The position numbers were made by a program, and so were the translations under genes. Shown here in pieces: positions 41,305-52,299 of a DNA stretch of 64,000 nucleotides. The first letter of the stretch is position 1; each line of letters begins with the position of its first letter. The notes below the pieces were generated by a model. It made no database searches. It saw nothing but the letters and a program-made list of their open reading frames with translations, and was not told the origin of the DNA. This stretch comes from Bretschneidera sinensis (Eukaryota > Streptophyta > Magnoliopsida > Brassicales > Akaniaceae), in the NCBI GenBank assembly GCA_023935145.1, contig CM043703.1, positions 28,109,227 to 28,173,226 of the forward strand, given 5' to 3'.

Positions 41305-44300
41305 ATGACTTCAAATTTCTGTGTGGAGAAGTTTGATGGAAAGGGGGACTTTACCCTATGGAAGCGGAAGATCAAGGTGGTTCTAATGCAGTAAAAAGTG
41401 GACTTAGCTATTGGAGAAGATGATGCTTTTCCAGCAAGTGTCACGGAGGACCAGCGGACCAAGATGAAGAAGATGGCTTACAGCACCATTTTCTTGCACA
41501 TGTCGGATAATGTCACAAGGGAGTGCGGAGACTCGAAGGATCCAGCTGTCATATGGAAGAAACTAGATGAGTTGTTTCTTACCAAGACTCTCCCGGATAA
41601 GAGGTATCTTCGAAAATGAATCTTTGCTTTTAAATTTGATCCTAAGGAAGAGTTGCAAGATAATCTTGATGCCAAGAAAAGGAGTGCATCAAGTGGTAAA
41701 GGGCTGTTCTTTAAAAGAAGGGCAGCAACTTGGTATGGCAGCAACCATGGCTACTACCGGGACAGAGGTAGAGGAGAGAGCCATGGGAGAGTGCACAGCA
41801 ACATGTATGGCTACTACCGGGACATAGGTAGAGGAGAGAGCCATGGGAGAGTGCACAGCAGCATGTATGGCTACTACCGGGACAGAGGTAGAGGAGAAAG
41901 CCATGGGAGAATGCATTCCAAACTGAGATTTGGAGGGAAGAGCTGCTACTACTGCCATAAGGAGGGTCATGTCAAGAAAGATTGCAAGAAGATGACAAGG
42001 GATAGAGGAGGAAGCCATACCAAGAATGGAGAGGCTTCGGTTGCCAAAACAGAACAGCAAGATGATGATGTTCTTGTTGTGTGCTCAAGTGTGAGCAAGG
42101 GGCAAGAAGGCAGCGGGAAATGGATCTTGGATACCGGGTGCACTCATCATATGAGCCCTCACAAAGAATGGTTCAAGAATTTCAAGAAGATCAATGATGG
42201 AAGGGTCTTCTTGGGGAATGATAATTCTTGCCAAGTGAGAGGGATTTGAGACATCCAATTGAGGATGTTTGATGGAGTCACAAGGCTGCTAGAAAATATG
42301 AGGTATGTTCCAAATTTGAAGAGGAACTTGATCTCATTGGGGCAGCTGGATTCCATGGGCTATACATGTAAGATAGAGGGAGGAAAGATCAAGGTGGCCA
42401 AGGGATCTTTGGTAGTGATCAAGGCAGCAAGAAACGATGGACTCTATGAGATGATCGGAGAAACAAAAACCAATGATCAAGCAGCAAGCTTGATGGCTGA
42501 GCTGGACAAGGCAGCCCTTTGGCACACTCGCTTGGGACACATGAGAGAAAAGGGCCTGCAAGTACTTAGCAAGGAAGGTCTACTTGGTGGTGACAAAGTA
42601 GAAAAAATGGATTTCTGTAAGAGCTGTGTTTTTGGGCAGCAACATCGGGTCAGCTTCAACACCGGAGTGCACAAGTCTAAGGGCATTCTTGACTACATTC
42701 ATACGGACCTTTGGGGACCAGCAAGGACACCAACACAGGAAGGTAACATTTACTTTCTGTCTTTAATTGATGATTATTCAAGAAAAGTATGGGTTTATTT
42801 GGTTAAGAATAAATTAGATGCCTTAAATAAATTAGTGGTGTGGAAAGGGCTGGTTGAGACTCAAATGGGTAAAGTAGTTAAGGGGATAAGAACCGATAAT
42901 GGCTTAGAAATTTTTAACCAAAAACTTGATCAATTCTGTAGGTTAAATGGCATTCTAAGACATAGGACGGTTGTGGAAACTCCTCAGCAAAGTGGAGTTG
43001 CTGAGTTGATGAATAAGACCCTTATGGAAAAGGTTAGGTGCATGTTAGATGGATCCGGGTTACCAAAATATTTTTGGGGAGAAGCTGTAACTACAGCTGC
43101 ATATTTGATTAATAGATCATCCTTTAGGATTGTATACCATAAGACTCCCGAAGAGTTGTGGAGTGGAAAACCCCCTGAATTAAACAACCTTAAAACTTTT
43201 GGGTGTGCAGCATATGCACATCAAAAGGAGGATAAACTTGGCCCTGGGTCTAGAAAATGTGTATTTCTAGGATATGGTGATGGGGTTAAGGGATATAGGT
43301 TGTGGTCCTTAGAAAAGAAGGGAATGAAACTAATTATAAGTAGGGATGTTGTCTTTAATGAATTATTATTTCCCTACTTGGAGAAAACTAACCCTGCAAG
43401 GGCTAGTGAGCAAACCAATTCAGAAATTGTTGAGCATAGCATCAAGGGAGATTCTGTTCAGGTAGAGCAAAGGAGGTAAGAGGGTTCGGACCAGGTAGAG
43501 CCATTGGATGATTGCCAAGCTCAAGAAACTCAAGAAGAGGCTGAACAATAAGAGGATGCTGCAGCAAGTCAGAAGGACTTTCAGCTCATAAGAGACCAGG
43601 AAAGAAGGCTGGTCGGACCACCTTCAAGATGTGGGTTTGCGGATGCTGCGGATGCAGCAGCTCCTTGGATAGAAGGAGAGATGAGTGAACAAGAAACTTA
43701 CACGGTGGCCATGGAGTGTAAGGATTCGTCAAAGTGGCAGCTAGCTATGGAGGAAGAAATGGATTCTTTGAGGAAGAACAACTTCTAGGAATTGGTGAAA
43801 ATTCCAAGAAATCAGAAAGTTGTGGAATGTAAGTGCACTTACAAGATCAAAGAAGGGTGCCCTCCAAGAGATGAAGTCCGGAACAAGGCTAAGCTGGTGG
43901 CGAATGGGTTCACAAGAAGAGAAGACATAGGTTTCACAGAAACTTTCTCACCTGGACACAAGGTGGAGAAGATGGTGAGTATCCTCACCTATGTCATTGA
44001 TGGGCTGTTAGTTTGGAACAGCAGGAAGAGGATGGAAAGGTTTACATCTCAACTCAGTGAGGAGTTCGAGAGGAAGGATCTCAGCCTTACACAAAAGATC
44101 CTTGGGATGAGGAGAATCATCCGGGAAAGGAAGAGAAACAAGTCAAGTGTTTCTTGGGCAATGGATGTTTTCAGAAAATGTGTGAGTAATCCCGGAAAAG
44201 AGCATTGGCTTGGGATGAAGTGGTTGCTGAGGTACATGGAGGTTCAGTGGCAGCCAGTAGTAGCACTCATAACAACCAGGGCAGAATGCATAGCGGCTAC

Positions 44301-44604
44301 GGAAGCCATAAAGGAGGCTATGGGGTGCAAAGGGTTGTTGGATGAGTGGGAGGTCCTAAAAAAGCAGGTTGTGGTGTCTTTGGATAGCCAAAGTGTGGGG
44401 CACTTGTGGAGGAATCCGGTGTTCCATGAGGGGACAAAGTCTATGGATGTTTGGTATCATTACATTCTGGAAAATGGTACGAAAGGATGCATTCATGTTG
44501 ACAAGAAGACCACGGAGAAAAGTCCTGCAGATTTAGGCACCAAGGTTCTACCTCTAAGAAGGTCCAATCATTGCCTTGGACTTCTTAGGAATGGAGTTGG
44601 TTAA
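41305..44604 (+). pseudogene. gag-pol: Copia-4 gag-pol polyprotein with in-frame deletions and nonsense codons
   Basis: From ATG 41305 to the stop at 44602 is 1,100 codons in one frame. Stops at 41392, 41617, 42247 and 43477, plus two between 43480 and 43790, each where CAA, CAG, CGA or TGG would fit. Order: gag start VEKFDGKGDFTLWKRKI; 20-residue repeats; knuckle CYYCHKEGHVKKDC (41944-41985); protease W-I-L-D-T-G-C (near 42121); integrase H-T-R-L-G-H, C-K-S-C, HTDLWGP, then RTDNGLEI (normally G-G-E) and G-V-A-E-L-M-N. The reverse transcriptase start (C-T-Y-K-I, KLVANGFTRREDIGFTETFSP) joins directly to a degenerate Y-V-I-D-G-L-L-V where YVDD is expected, skipping the middle of the domain. RNase H lacks its first catalytic segment and resumes at RAECIAATEA. 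Copies like this cannot make working RT. Confidence 0.9.
41751..41930 (+). repeat. 60-bp tandem repeat (three copies) in Copia-4 gag
   Basis: Units at 41751-41810, 41811-41870 and 41871-41930 encode YYRDRGRGESHGRVHS-type repeats of 20 residues just before the zinc knuckle. The first two are nearly identical; the third is more diverged. Arg/Gly-rich, likely RNA-binding. Confidence 0.95.
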
Positions 44605-44686
44605 TTGGTAACTCCAGATGAGTTTGGATCCCGAAGCTTTCTGCACAATAGTTCAGATTTTTGAACTCTTAGACAAAGGTAGAGAT

Positions 44687-45566
44687 TGTTGTTATTTGTC
44701 TAAGTTTCAAACATATCCAAACATGGTCTAAAGTTGGTTAATGTCCAAACCAATTGTGGGATATCAAAGTTTAGCAAGTTATAAGGTTGCACACATGTGT
44801 GTGCTTCAATTTTGAGCATGGGAAGGTCAGGCACACTGCTGTGGAAGTTTCTGCCCACAGGCAAGAGGTGCGCGCACAGCATCAGGAGGCTGCAGCATCA
44901 GGTCACGCCACAGCACACAGCACATGGCTGTACACATGATCCAGCATGCATAAGACCTCTCCAATCATGTGTGCACCACACCAAAATGCACAGCATCACT
45001 TGGAGAGTGATGAAGGGCTGAGATTAAAGGAAGAACATGATCAAAGGGTCAAGAATGATTCACAAGATTGTCCAAGAATTAAGAGGCTATAAAAAGGGTT
45101 TCCTAGCCTCATTTCAAGTGGTGAAAAAGGTGTGTGAGAGAACCACACAGGTTGTGACATTGTGAGATCATTGTAAACACAAGAGAGAATTGTGTGAGAG
45201 ACATAAACACAAGAGGGACTCTTGTAGTGAGGCTGGTTGTAAAGAAGAGAGGTTAGTAGAGAATTGATAGAAAGCATTGTAATAGGTCTATCACTTTCTC
45301 GTTCTTTTCTTGGTTCTTCAAGAACTTGGATTCTTGAAGGGGATTGCTGTAACTTTGTAAGAACCATTGAGATAGTGCAGAGAGTTCGGAGGAACTCACG
45401 GGGACGTAGGCACATTGCCGAACCTCGACAACAAATTACTTGTCTTCTTTCTTTCTTTGATTTTCTGTTCTTGTGTTCGATTGTTGAAATTCTTTCTACA
45501 AGTCATTCAAGACTTGGGTGTTTGGAAGATCATCATCTGGGCATCTTGTCAAGGTGATTTCCAACA
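44687..45566 (+). repeat. 3' LTR of Copia-4
   Basis: Same length as the 5' LTR (880 bp), TG/CA ends, followed by ATATC. Confidence 0.95.
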
Positions 45567-45571
45567 ATATC

Positions 45572-47652
45572 ATTAGTAACTCTCCTTTATTTAATCCATA
45601 AAAAAACTATTTTTGATTAATTCTCATGTTTCTTCGGTTTAATTAGTTTCATGTCCACCATAAATATTTTTTTAAAAAAGAGAGTTTCAAGAAAACCATA
45701 AACCAATCTTCCACGGTTATGATGAAGTGAAAAAACAAATACCTCAATTCTTTCGTCAGATTTCCACGTGGAAACAACATATACTCCTACAATCACTCTT
45801 AATTAAGTTTTCCTTGACCATAACAGTTTGCTAGAGTTGTTCATACAAATTTTTTTTCTTCTCTTTATTGTTCAACCTCCAAGCTCAAGCAGACTATCTA
45901 TTTGGCTGCTTCCACCAAGTTTTAAAGGAAAATATCCAACAAAGTACTTCATAGAGCGATAATAGTAAATTTGAACATAATTATTTCCAATCTTAAGCAT
46001 GCATTTAATAACTGATTAAAGAAATGGAGGAGGTATCGTACACCACAGTCACGAAACTCATGCAATTGTTTCTATTTTACAAAAACAAATACCAAATACT
46101 GTCTTTAAAAAAAAGTATGCATCCCAAACAGGTATAACAAAATTAACAATTAAATTCCAAATATATTAAATTCTTTGAATATCAAGAATGGTGCTTTCCA
46201 CGATATGGTACAGACAAATGAGAAAAGATAACTTCAAAATTCAAGTACTGCATGAAGTAGCAAAAGCATGGCTAAATTTATGCATATATGTTTAACTCCA
46301 TGTCTAAGTATAAAATCTGCAGCCTATCAAAAAAGAAATATAAAAATATGCAGAACTATAAAAAGATTAAGATACCTACAGGGCAAAGGCATGAAGGTAG
46401 ATGATCAGCAATGCAGGAACATTGACCCATAAGCCAAAATGACAAGTCCTTCAAAGCTTTGCAATCAGTTTGAGGAGAAAAGCAAGCTGGATTGCAAGCC
46501 ACTTTGACAATATTGAAAATCAATACACAAACAAGCAGTGATGACTGTCAAAACCAGCCAAAATGGCTCACATGATCCCGCACAAGAATGCCCACAAGTA
46601 CATCATCCAGCAGCAGTAGTACAGAGAATACCCACCAAGCCCAACAAGAAGATTTACAACTGGGAGTTCAGTGTTCTCCTGAAAGGAGACATCACCAAAT
46701 CAAGACCAGAAACACATCTTCCCTTGAGATGGAGGTGCAGATAGCACTTGCAAAATTACAGTTCAAATCAGTCATTAAACTCCCAGATCTTCGCATGGAC
46801 ACATAAATAAAAAGCAACTCCCCATACTGCAACGCATTTAGAAGCAGCACAGGGTGAAGGATCAGGTGGAGGATTATTGAATTTAAAGAGCTATTAAACT
46901 CCTCAAACCTTTGAAGATCTAAAGTTCATCACCACAAGATGACTGCAAGTACGTCATTCTATTTTGTAAGTTCATTTCTTCAGCCTCTCTGTATCAAAAT
47001 ACATGCACAAGTTTATTTACAATTTTCAGTAGTGCATCATCCTCATAGGAGACATGGATAACAAGCAAATGGTGAACACTATTTTGAATGTATGCAACAG
47101 CTCTCAATTTGATGCCTCACCATTGCATGGAAAACACATTTGAGATCCAGGCTTTCACGATTTCAGCTTTCCAGAAGTTCAAATACATTCAGAAAATTGT
47201 GCTAATGAGTAAATATACTTGCTTTCTGAATAAATAAAACTAATTCTTGCTCTAACTGTGGAAAATCTGGGCCATATAATTATTTCACAACTTCAGTTGG
47301 CCTGTTATGAACCTCAGCACAAAAACCGGCAGCAGCATGCATTGCATAAATACCTTTTGCATTTACAGATACAAGTACTTTAGGCAGTACTCTAATCAGT
47401 ATATCATGTACCAGAAGCAATCTTGTCCAGCGAAAAAGAGGGAAATAGTTTCTGATTATATCGAACGGGAACTGTGGGTTGTTGTCAATGCTAGCTGTAT
47501 GAGCAGCCAGCAGCGTACTAGTACTTAAAGAATGGGATAAAACTTAGCGCCATTTACATAGCCACTTACAAAAATCCAAAAAATGGTGTTCACACTTGTG
47601 GGAAAAATAATATCCCTTTGCTAAGCATTGTAACACCTACTGTCCGTACACG
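45572..47652. other. Unassigned sequence, possibly 3' part of an old gene on the minus strand
   Basis: No transposon domain. 46380-47650 is less AT-rich than its surroundings and has several minus-strand patches that resemble exon or 3' untranslated sequence, but no family is recognisable. The small ORFs at 46538-46806 and 47307-47528 have no known domain and I do not call them. Confidence 0.3.
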
Positions 47653-47738
47653 TTACTCTTCCATGAACAAAGCAGCACCACGGGTTCTATCTTCAGGTGC
47701 CCATCTTGAAACCAATGTAGAGAATCTAAGGAGACAAG
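47653..47738 (-). pseudogene. Possible C-terminal exon of an unknown gene, interrupted by Gypsy-5
   Basis: If Gypsy-5 and one target copy are removed, 50949-50985 joins to 47738-47653 on the minus strand and gives about 39 open codons ending FMEE-stop, with natural-looking composition (RWAPEDRTRG). An acceptor-like CATCTGCAG lies just upstream. I do not recognise the protein, and the upstream exons would fall in the repeat array. Short, so chance is not excluded. Confidence 0.25.
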
Positions 47739-48262
47739 TGACGCCGAGCCGAATAGCGATTATTCTGCAGGCTAGTTTTCAACAGATAATTCACAGAGAA
47801 GAAAACAACACAAGAGAAAAAACCCTAAAAAAAAACAGAGGAACAACTCTGATTTTATTCAAAATTATGCAAATAAAATAATAATGTTTACTAAACCCTA
47901 AAACCTTATTTATAAGGTCAAGCTAAAATAGGAAAATTAAATTAAGGCTGAATTTGAAGTAATTGCAAATAAAATAAAAAGTTTCCTCAAAACTAAAAAC
48001 TGCCAAATTGAGGGCCTAAACGTCGTTTTTTGGCTTAAAACGACGATGCTTAGGGTTACCTTAAGTTTTGTCTGAAAGCCCGTTTCCAATCAGACTAGGG
48101 TCTCCGGTACCCGATCCGATCTCGTGGCCCGCTAAATGATGTAAACCGGTCTAGGTAGCCCACTTGCTATCTTTGCACTGATCTGCCAACTCAAGGTATC
48201 TCAGTGCCAACAACGTGCTATCTGACAACTCAGCATCATCTGACTCGGATCCTCCTGCATCA
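47739..48262 (-). repeat. 3' LTR of Gypsy-5
   Basis: On the minus strand it starts TGATGCAGGAGG and ends CGGCGTCA. TATA-like TTATAAATAAGG near 47905-47917. It contains an inverted pair CGTCGTTTT..AAAACGACG (48022-48046). The first ~110 bp also encode the pol C-terminus. Confidence 0.85.
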
Positions 48263-49305
48263 ATCGCCCTAGGTTGGAAAGAACTCATCCTCGAGTTCAC
48301 AATAGCCTCATCGAAATCCCCAAAATAAGGACTCAGGTGTTTCACATTAAAGACATCAGAAGTTCTCAAATGACTGGGGAGGCGTAGTCTGTAGGCGTTA
48401 TCATTGATCTTCTGTAGGATCTCACAGGGTCCAATTTTCCGCTCCTTAAGCTTATTATACTCTCCCATAGGAAAGCAATCACAAGTTAATACCGCCCAAA
48501 CAAAATCACCAACATCAAAAAGTACCTGACGACGATGACTGTCGCTCTGAACCTTCTTCTTTGATCTTGATAGCTTCTCACTGAAAAAAGCTGTGGGGTG
48601 CCCCGCCTGACTCAGAACACCACCAATACCAACCCCCAGATGCATCACAGTTTGCCTCGAACACTTTTTCAAAATCAGGCGGCAACCCAGGAAGAAGATC
48701 CTCTGGCATCAGGTCAGAAAATTCTGCCAGCAGTTGCTGTACCTCTACTGGTAAATCTGGATTCATGTCTGCTGCACTATTCCCACAAGGCAGCAGAGCA
48801 TGGATCATGTCTCCACGCTCAATCTAAACTAAAAACCTGGACATCGAAAGTAGATTAGTATTATTGGCTACCGAGGTAGGAGTGGTTCCTTCCCGACGAA
48901 ATGCCAACATAATCTTCTTCCCTTTAATGCTAAGGGAATATGTATTTTTTCGCCCATCATGAATAACACTGCGATTATACTGCCAAGGTCAACCTAACAA
49001 TACATGACAAGCATCCATAAACACAACATCACACCAAGCATTATAAAAATATTTCCTACCAATCGAAAAAGACACTAAGCATCGCCTATCTACTGTTACC
49101 TCACTGCCTTTATTCAGCCACGACAATTTATACGGCTTAGGATGACGATCTGTCTTCAACTGAAGTTTCTAGACAGTCTCTTCAGACACTACATTCTCAC
49201 AACTACCACTGTCAATGATCATCTTGCAGACTTTATCTACAACTGTGCAGGTCGTGTGGAAAATATTGGTTCTCAACCAATCGTCTCCTGTATCGCCCTT
49301 GGAGG
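48151..49305 (-). pseudogene. pol: Gypsy-5 pol remnant: protease and RNase H/integrase fusion
   Basis: Minus strand. Protease is seen as I-I-D-S-G-S-C-E-N-V (near 49215) with a stop soon after (near 49170) and a shifted frame further on. A segment near 48740 reads LPVEVQQLLAEFSDLMPEDL, normally just before reverse transcriptase, but it passes straight to F-E-K-V-F-E-A-N-C-D-A-S-G, the RNase H start (near 48650): RT is deleted. One extra G in a G-run near 48628 shifts the frame. Then GGVLSQAGHPTAFFSEKLS joins VGDFVWAVLT and YRLRLPSHLRTSDVFNVKHL, the integrase C-terminal region, so most of RNase H and integrase is also lost. Ends at 48151. Confidence 0.8.
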
Positions 49306-50367
49306 TCAGTAGACTCTTACGACCAGAGTCTCATGGCCATCTCCATACAACACATCTCCATCTTCATCATCATCATACACAGGCTCTCCAATCTCCTTAG
49401 TTTCATCTACCACGTCGTCCTCAATCAGGATATTTTTGCCATTCTGACTAGCAGGCTTCCTACACTTAGTCGCTTTATATCCCTGTTCACCACATCTGAA
49501 ACATCTAATATTTGAATTAGAGTTACCTTGGGGTGGCTGCTGGGTAGGACGAGATTCTTGAGGGTGAACTGGCCGACTGCTTTGATCGTTTTTTATCACT
49601 GGCCTCCTGTTCTGCTGTTTTTCCACCGCAAGTGCATGCTAGTATGCTTCAGAAATGGTCCACAGTGAGTGAAGGTTGAGAACATCCTACAGGGGCTGCC
49701 ATAATCCCCCCAAATTCCGTGCCACCATCTGTTCTTCTGTCTCGGATAAATCATTCCGGGCTATCAATTGATAGAACTCCTTCGTGTAATCATCCACTGA
49801 TCTCATGTCTTACCTCAACGAAGGAAGTCGCTGAAACAAGGTTTGAGTGTAGCCGAAAAGAAGGAAGTGACCCTTCATCTTCTTCTTCATCCTCTCCCAA
49901 CCTGTGATCTTGGCCTTGCCCTGCCGATCGCGTGAGCGCCTCAACTGCTCCCACCACGCAAATGCTCTGCTTTTGGGTTTGATGGCGACCAGTTTCACTT
50001 TGACACGATCTGGGACTTCCTTATACTCGAAAATACGCTCTATTTCATTCAACCAATCGACAAATCCCTCGGCCTGTAATGTACCAGAAAACTCGGGCAG
50101 ATCCACTCTGAAACCGAGGTCTCCATAGTGATTCTCCCGACCACGGTGCTCCCAGAATCGAGCAGGATTGTGATACGGGTTTTCGAAACTAGAATCGGAA
50201 TCGTGATCTTTCATCTCACGATCATCGAAATTCTGCGTCGCTAGATGCTGGGTTAACTCTGTAACTTGCCTCTATAAATCCTCAATCATCGTATCCTGAA
50301 CGTTACGATCACGGTGTAAGGCTTCCTCGTTCGGAACCTGCCCGCGACGACCACGACCACCAGCCAT
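49306..50367 (-). pseudogene. gag: Gypsy-5 gag with nonsense codons and altered zinc knuckle
   Basis: From ATG 50367 (MAGGRGRRGQVPNEE) one frame runs to 49306. Retrotrans_gag pattern: RVDLPEFSGTLQAEGFVDWLNEIERIFEY (50130-50040), KLVAIKPKSRAFAWWEQL. Stops occur near 50276, 49810, 49690 and 49640, each where CAG or CAA is expected. The zinc knuckle near 49500 reads CFRCGEQGYKATKC: the expected His is Tyr, a one-base change that should abolish zinc binding. Open pieces: 50214-49810, 49626-49306. Gag packages element RNA. Confidence 0.87.
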
Positions 50368-50405
50368 GGAAACTGATGAAATCTCACCCTAGGAAGATGT
50401 TAAAA

Positions 50406-50417
50406 CTCTGATACCAA
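50406..50417 (-). other. Primer binding site of Gypsy-5
   Basis: TTGGTATCAGAG on the minus strand next to the 5' LTR; tRNA-Met-type. Confidence 0.8.
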
Positions 50418-50418
50418 C

Positions 50419-50943
50419 TGACACCGGACAGAATAGCGATTATTCTGCAGGCTAGTTTTCAACAGATAATTCACAGAGAAGAAAATAACACAAGAGAAAA
50501 AACCTTAAAAAAAACATAGGAACAACTCTGATTTTATTCAAAATTATACAAATCAAATAATAATGTTTACTAAACCCTAAAACATTATTTATAAGGTCAA
50601 GCTAAAATAGGAAAATTAAATTAAGGCCGAATTTGAAGTAATTGCAAATAAGATAAAAAGTTTCCTAAAAACTGAAAACTGCCAAATTGAGAGCCTAAAC
50701 GTCGTTTTTTGGCTTAAAAATGACGATGCTTAGGATTTTCTTAAGTTTTTTTCCGAAAACCCGTTTCCATTCAGACTAGGGTCGCCGGGATCCAATCCAA
50801 GCACGTGGCCCGCTAAACGATGTAAACCGGTCTAGGTAGCCCATTTGCTATCTTTGCGCTAATCTGCCAACTCAAGGTATCTCAGTGCCAACAACGTGCT
50901 ATCTGATAACTCAGCATCATCTGACTCGGATCCTCCTGCATCA
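50419..50943 (-). repeat. 5' LTR of Gypsy-5
   Basis: Collinear with 47739-48262. Because LTR and pol overlap, it includes the codons of the pol C-terminus (S-E-S-D-D-A-E-L-S-D). Confidence 0.87.
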
Positions 50944-51685
50944 CCAAGTTAAAGAAATACTTGCTGCAGATGGCTCACATCAGTCTTTCCTTTTCCTTCT
51001 TTCTTCTTCATTTAACTGTGAATGATATTTCTGCTTTGGCCTTGTCATCATGGATAACCAAACTAAATTACTCCCAACCAGAAGGTAATTGGAATATTTA
51101 AAAATTTATGTGACAAATGAATACTTGCGTCCTTATTGCTTGATTTATATAGTTGTTGAACAGATTCAGAAAATTTTTGTTGTAATTGTTAAAAATTAAG
51201 ATTATTGTTGTTTATGATAATCAACACAAATTTTGAGTTTGAAAATTATAGTTAGAATTAAGATTACTATTTTATTTTTATAATTAAGATAAATATTAAG
51301 TATAAAAAAGTAAAAGTATTTATCAATAATTAATTGACTATGAACAGTAATTTGGAGTTCTTTAAAAAATTACTTTATTTACATACTTTTTAACCTAATA
51401 CTAACAGATAACTAACGAGATTTCCAACCAAGAGAGATAACGAAATTCCAAACTATGAATGGAATATAATTTTTTTGCTTTTGAATTCTAAAAAAAGAAT
51501 AAATAAATAAATAGGAAGGTATTAAGTGAAAATGAGAAACTATATTTTTCTAGTAAACTTATCATATACTCTGTCTTCCTCGCATAACTTTTTCTTGATT
51601 GATATTGTCTCACTAGTAAATGCTTAAAGTATCAACTCTTTGTTTTCTTTATTGAATACAAGTTATTGACTGTCTAATATTTATT

Positions 51686-52290
51686 ATGAGGAAATTTGTG
51701 AATTCGCTGACCATTTTATCAGTGAGTTCTTGGAGGTGCAAGGCAGATATTCAGCTTCAAAATGTAGTGGCCACCCACTGGAGACCTCCTGCTAGGGGTT
51801 GGGTTAAAATAATTATTGATGCGGCAATGTCTTCCCTTCATGGCTATGGAAGGGATTGTTTGGGACGAGAATGGAGAGTTTCGGGCTGCAATGTCTTGTA
51901 AGATTAATAGCATAGTAGATCCAGAGTTTATAGAAGCAATGGCAGTGAGAGAGGTGATTGACTTTCCTGAGGGATTGGGCTTGCAGCATGTCGTTTTTTG
52001 AGACTGATTGCCTTCATGTGTATCAGACAGTTCAGAGAAATGCTAAGTGTTGGAGACCCCGAATAACAAAATGGCCCAATACTTAATAAAAGGTCAAATC
52101 ACAAGACTTTACTAATCGATCAAATCAAGTTTATTTCCAACATGATTTGTCCACATTGGATCCTGTTATTATTGATATCGAAGCTCTCCTTTGGAACTTC
52201 TTTGCGTGGAAGATTTTTCAGGCACCTAGAACATGCAATGAAGCAGCTCATTCCTTAGCTAAGAATGCTCTTACTATCGAGGAACTTCTG
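51686..52290 (+). pseudogene. RNase H-like (RVT_3) pseudogene, copy in D1
   Basis: First frame (51686-51901): WRPPARGWVKIIIDAAMSS, where the normal Gly-Ala after D is partly lost. The frame shifts near 51845; the second frame gives VWDENGEFRAAMSCKI, FIEAMAVREVIDFPEGLGLQ. A one-base T insertion (GTTTTTTGAG near 51995) ends that frame before ETDCLHVYQ. A TG..CA-bounded 95-bp segment (52048-52142) interrupts it, then A-P-R-T-C-N-E-A-A-H-S-L-A-K-N-A to 52280. The D..E..D pattern of RNase H (D in N-I-D-G, E in E-A-M-A, D in E-T-D-C) is partly visible. Probably the C-terminal domain of a LINE-type protein carried within the repeat. Confidence 0.75.
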
Positions 52291-52299
52291 TCCAGTGGA

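Larger units (their letters stand above)
40073..45566 (+). mobile_element. Copia-4: non-autonomous Copia element with internal RT and RNase H deletions
   Basis: 5,494 bp; two 880-bp LTRs (40073-40952, 44687-45566) flanked by ATATC (40068-40072 and 45567-45571). By hand count the LTRs differ at about 25 sites (near 3%), almost all transitions. A single frame of 3,300 nt covers gag to RNase H but lacks the central reverse transcriptase and part of RNase H. Polypurine tract ACAAAGGTAGAGA just before 44687. Confidence 0.95.
47739..50943 (-). mobile_element. Gypsy-5: non-autonomous Gypsy element lacking reverse transcriptase, minus strand
   Basis: 3,205 bp. LTRs 47739-48262 (3') and 50419-50943 (5'), about 5-6% different by eye. 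Flanks ACAAG (47734-47738) and CCAAG (50944-50948) agree at 4 of 5 bases. Minus-strand gag (50367-49306), protease remnant, then a fusion of the RNase H start to the integrase C-terminal region; reverse transcriptase and most of RNase H and integrase are absent. The pol stop (48151) lies inside the 3' LTR. Confidence 0.88.

Noticed and set aside
41751..41930. Regular 60-bp repeats and the CG palindromes as a CRISPR-like array
   Set aside because: The 60-bp repeats have no spacers and are coding; the LTR palindromes have irregular spacing. The genome is a plant.
46538..46806. Plus-strand ORFs of 68-72 codons
   Set aside because: They overlap each other in two frames, without domain or start context; the minus strand here looks at least as gene-like.
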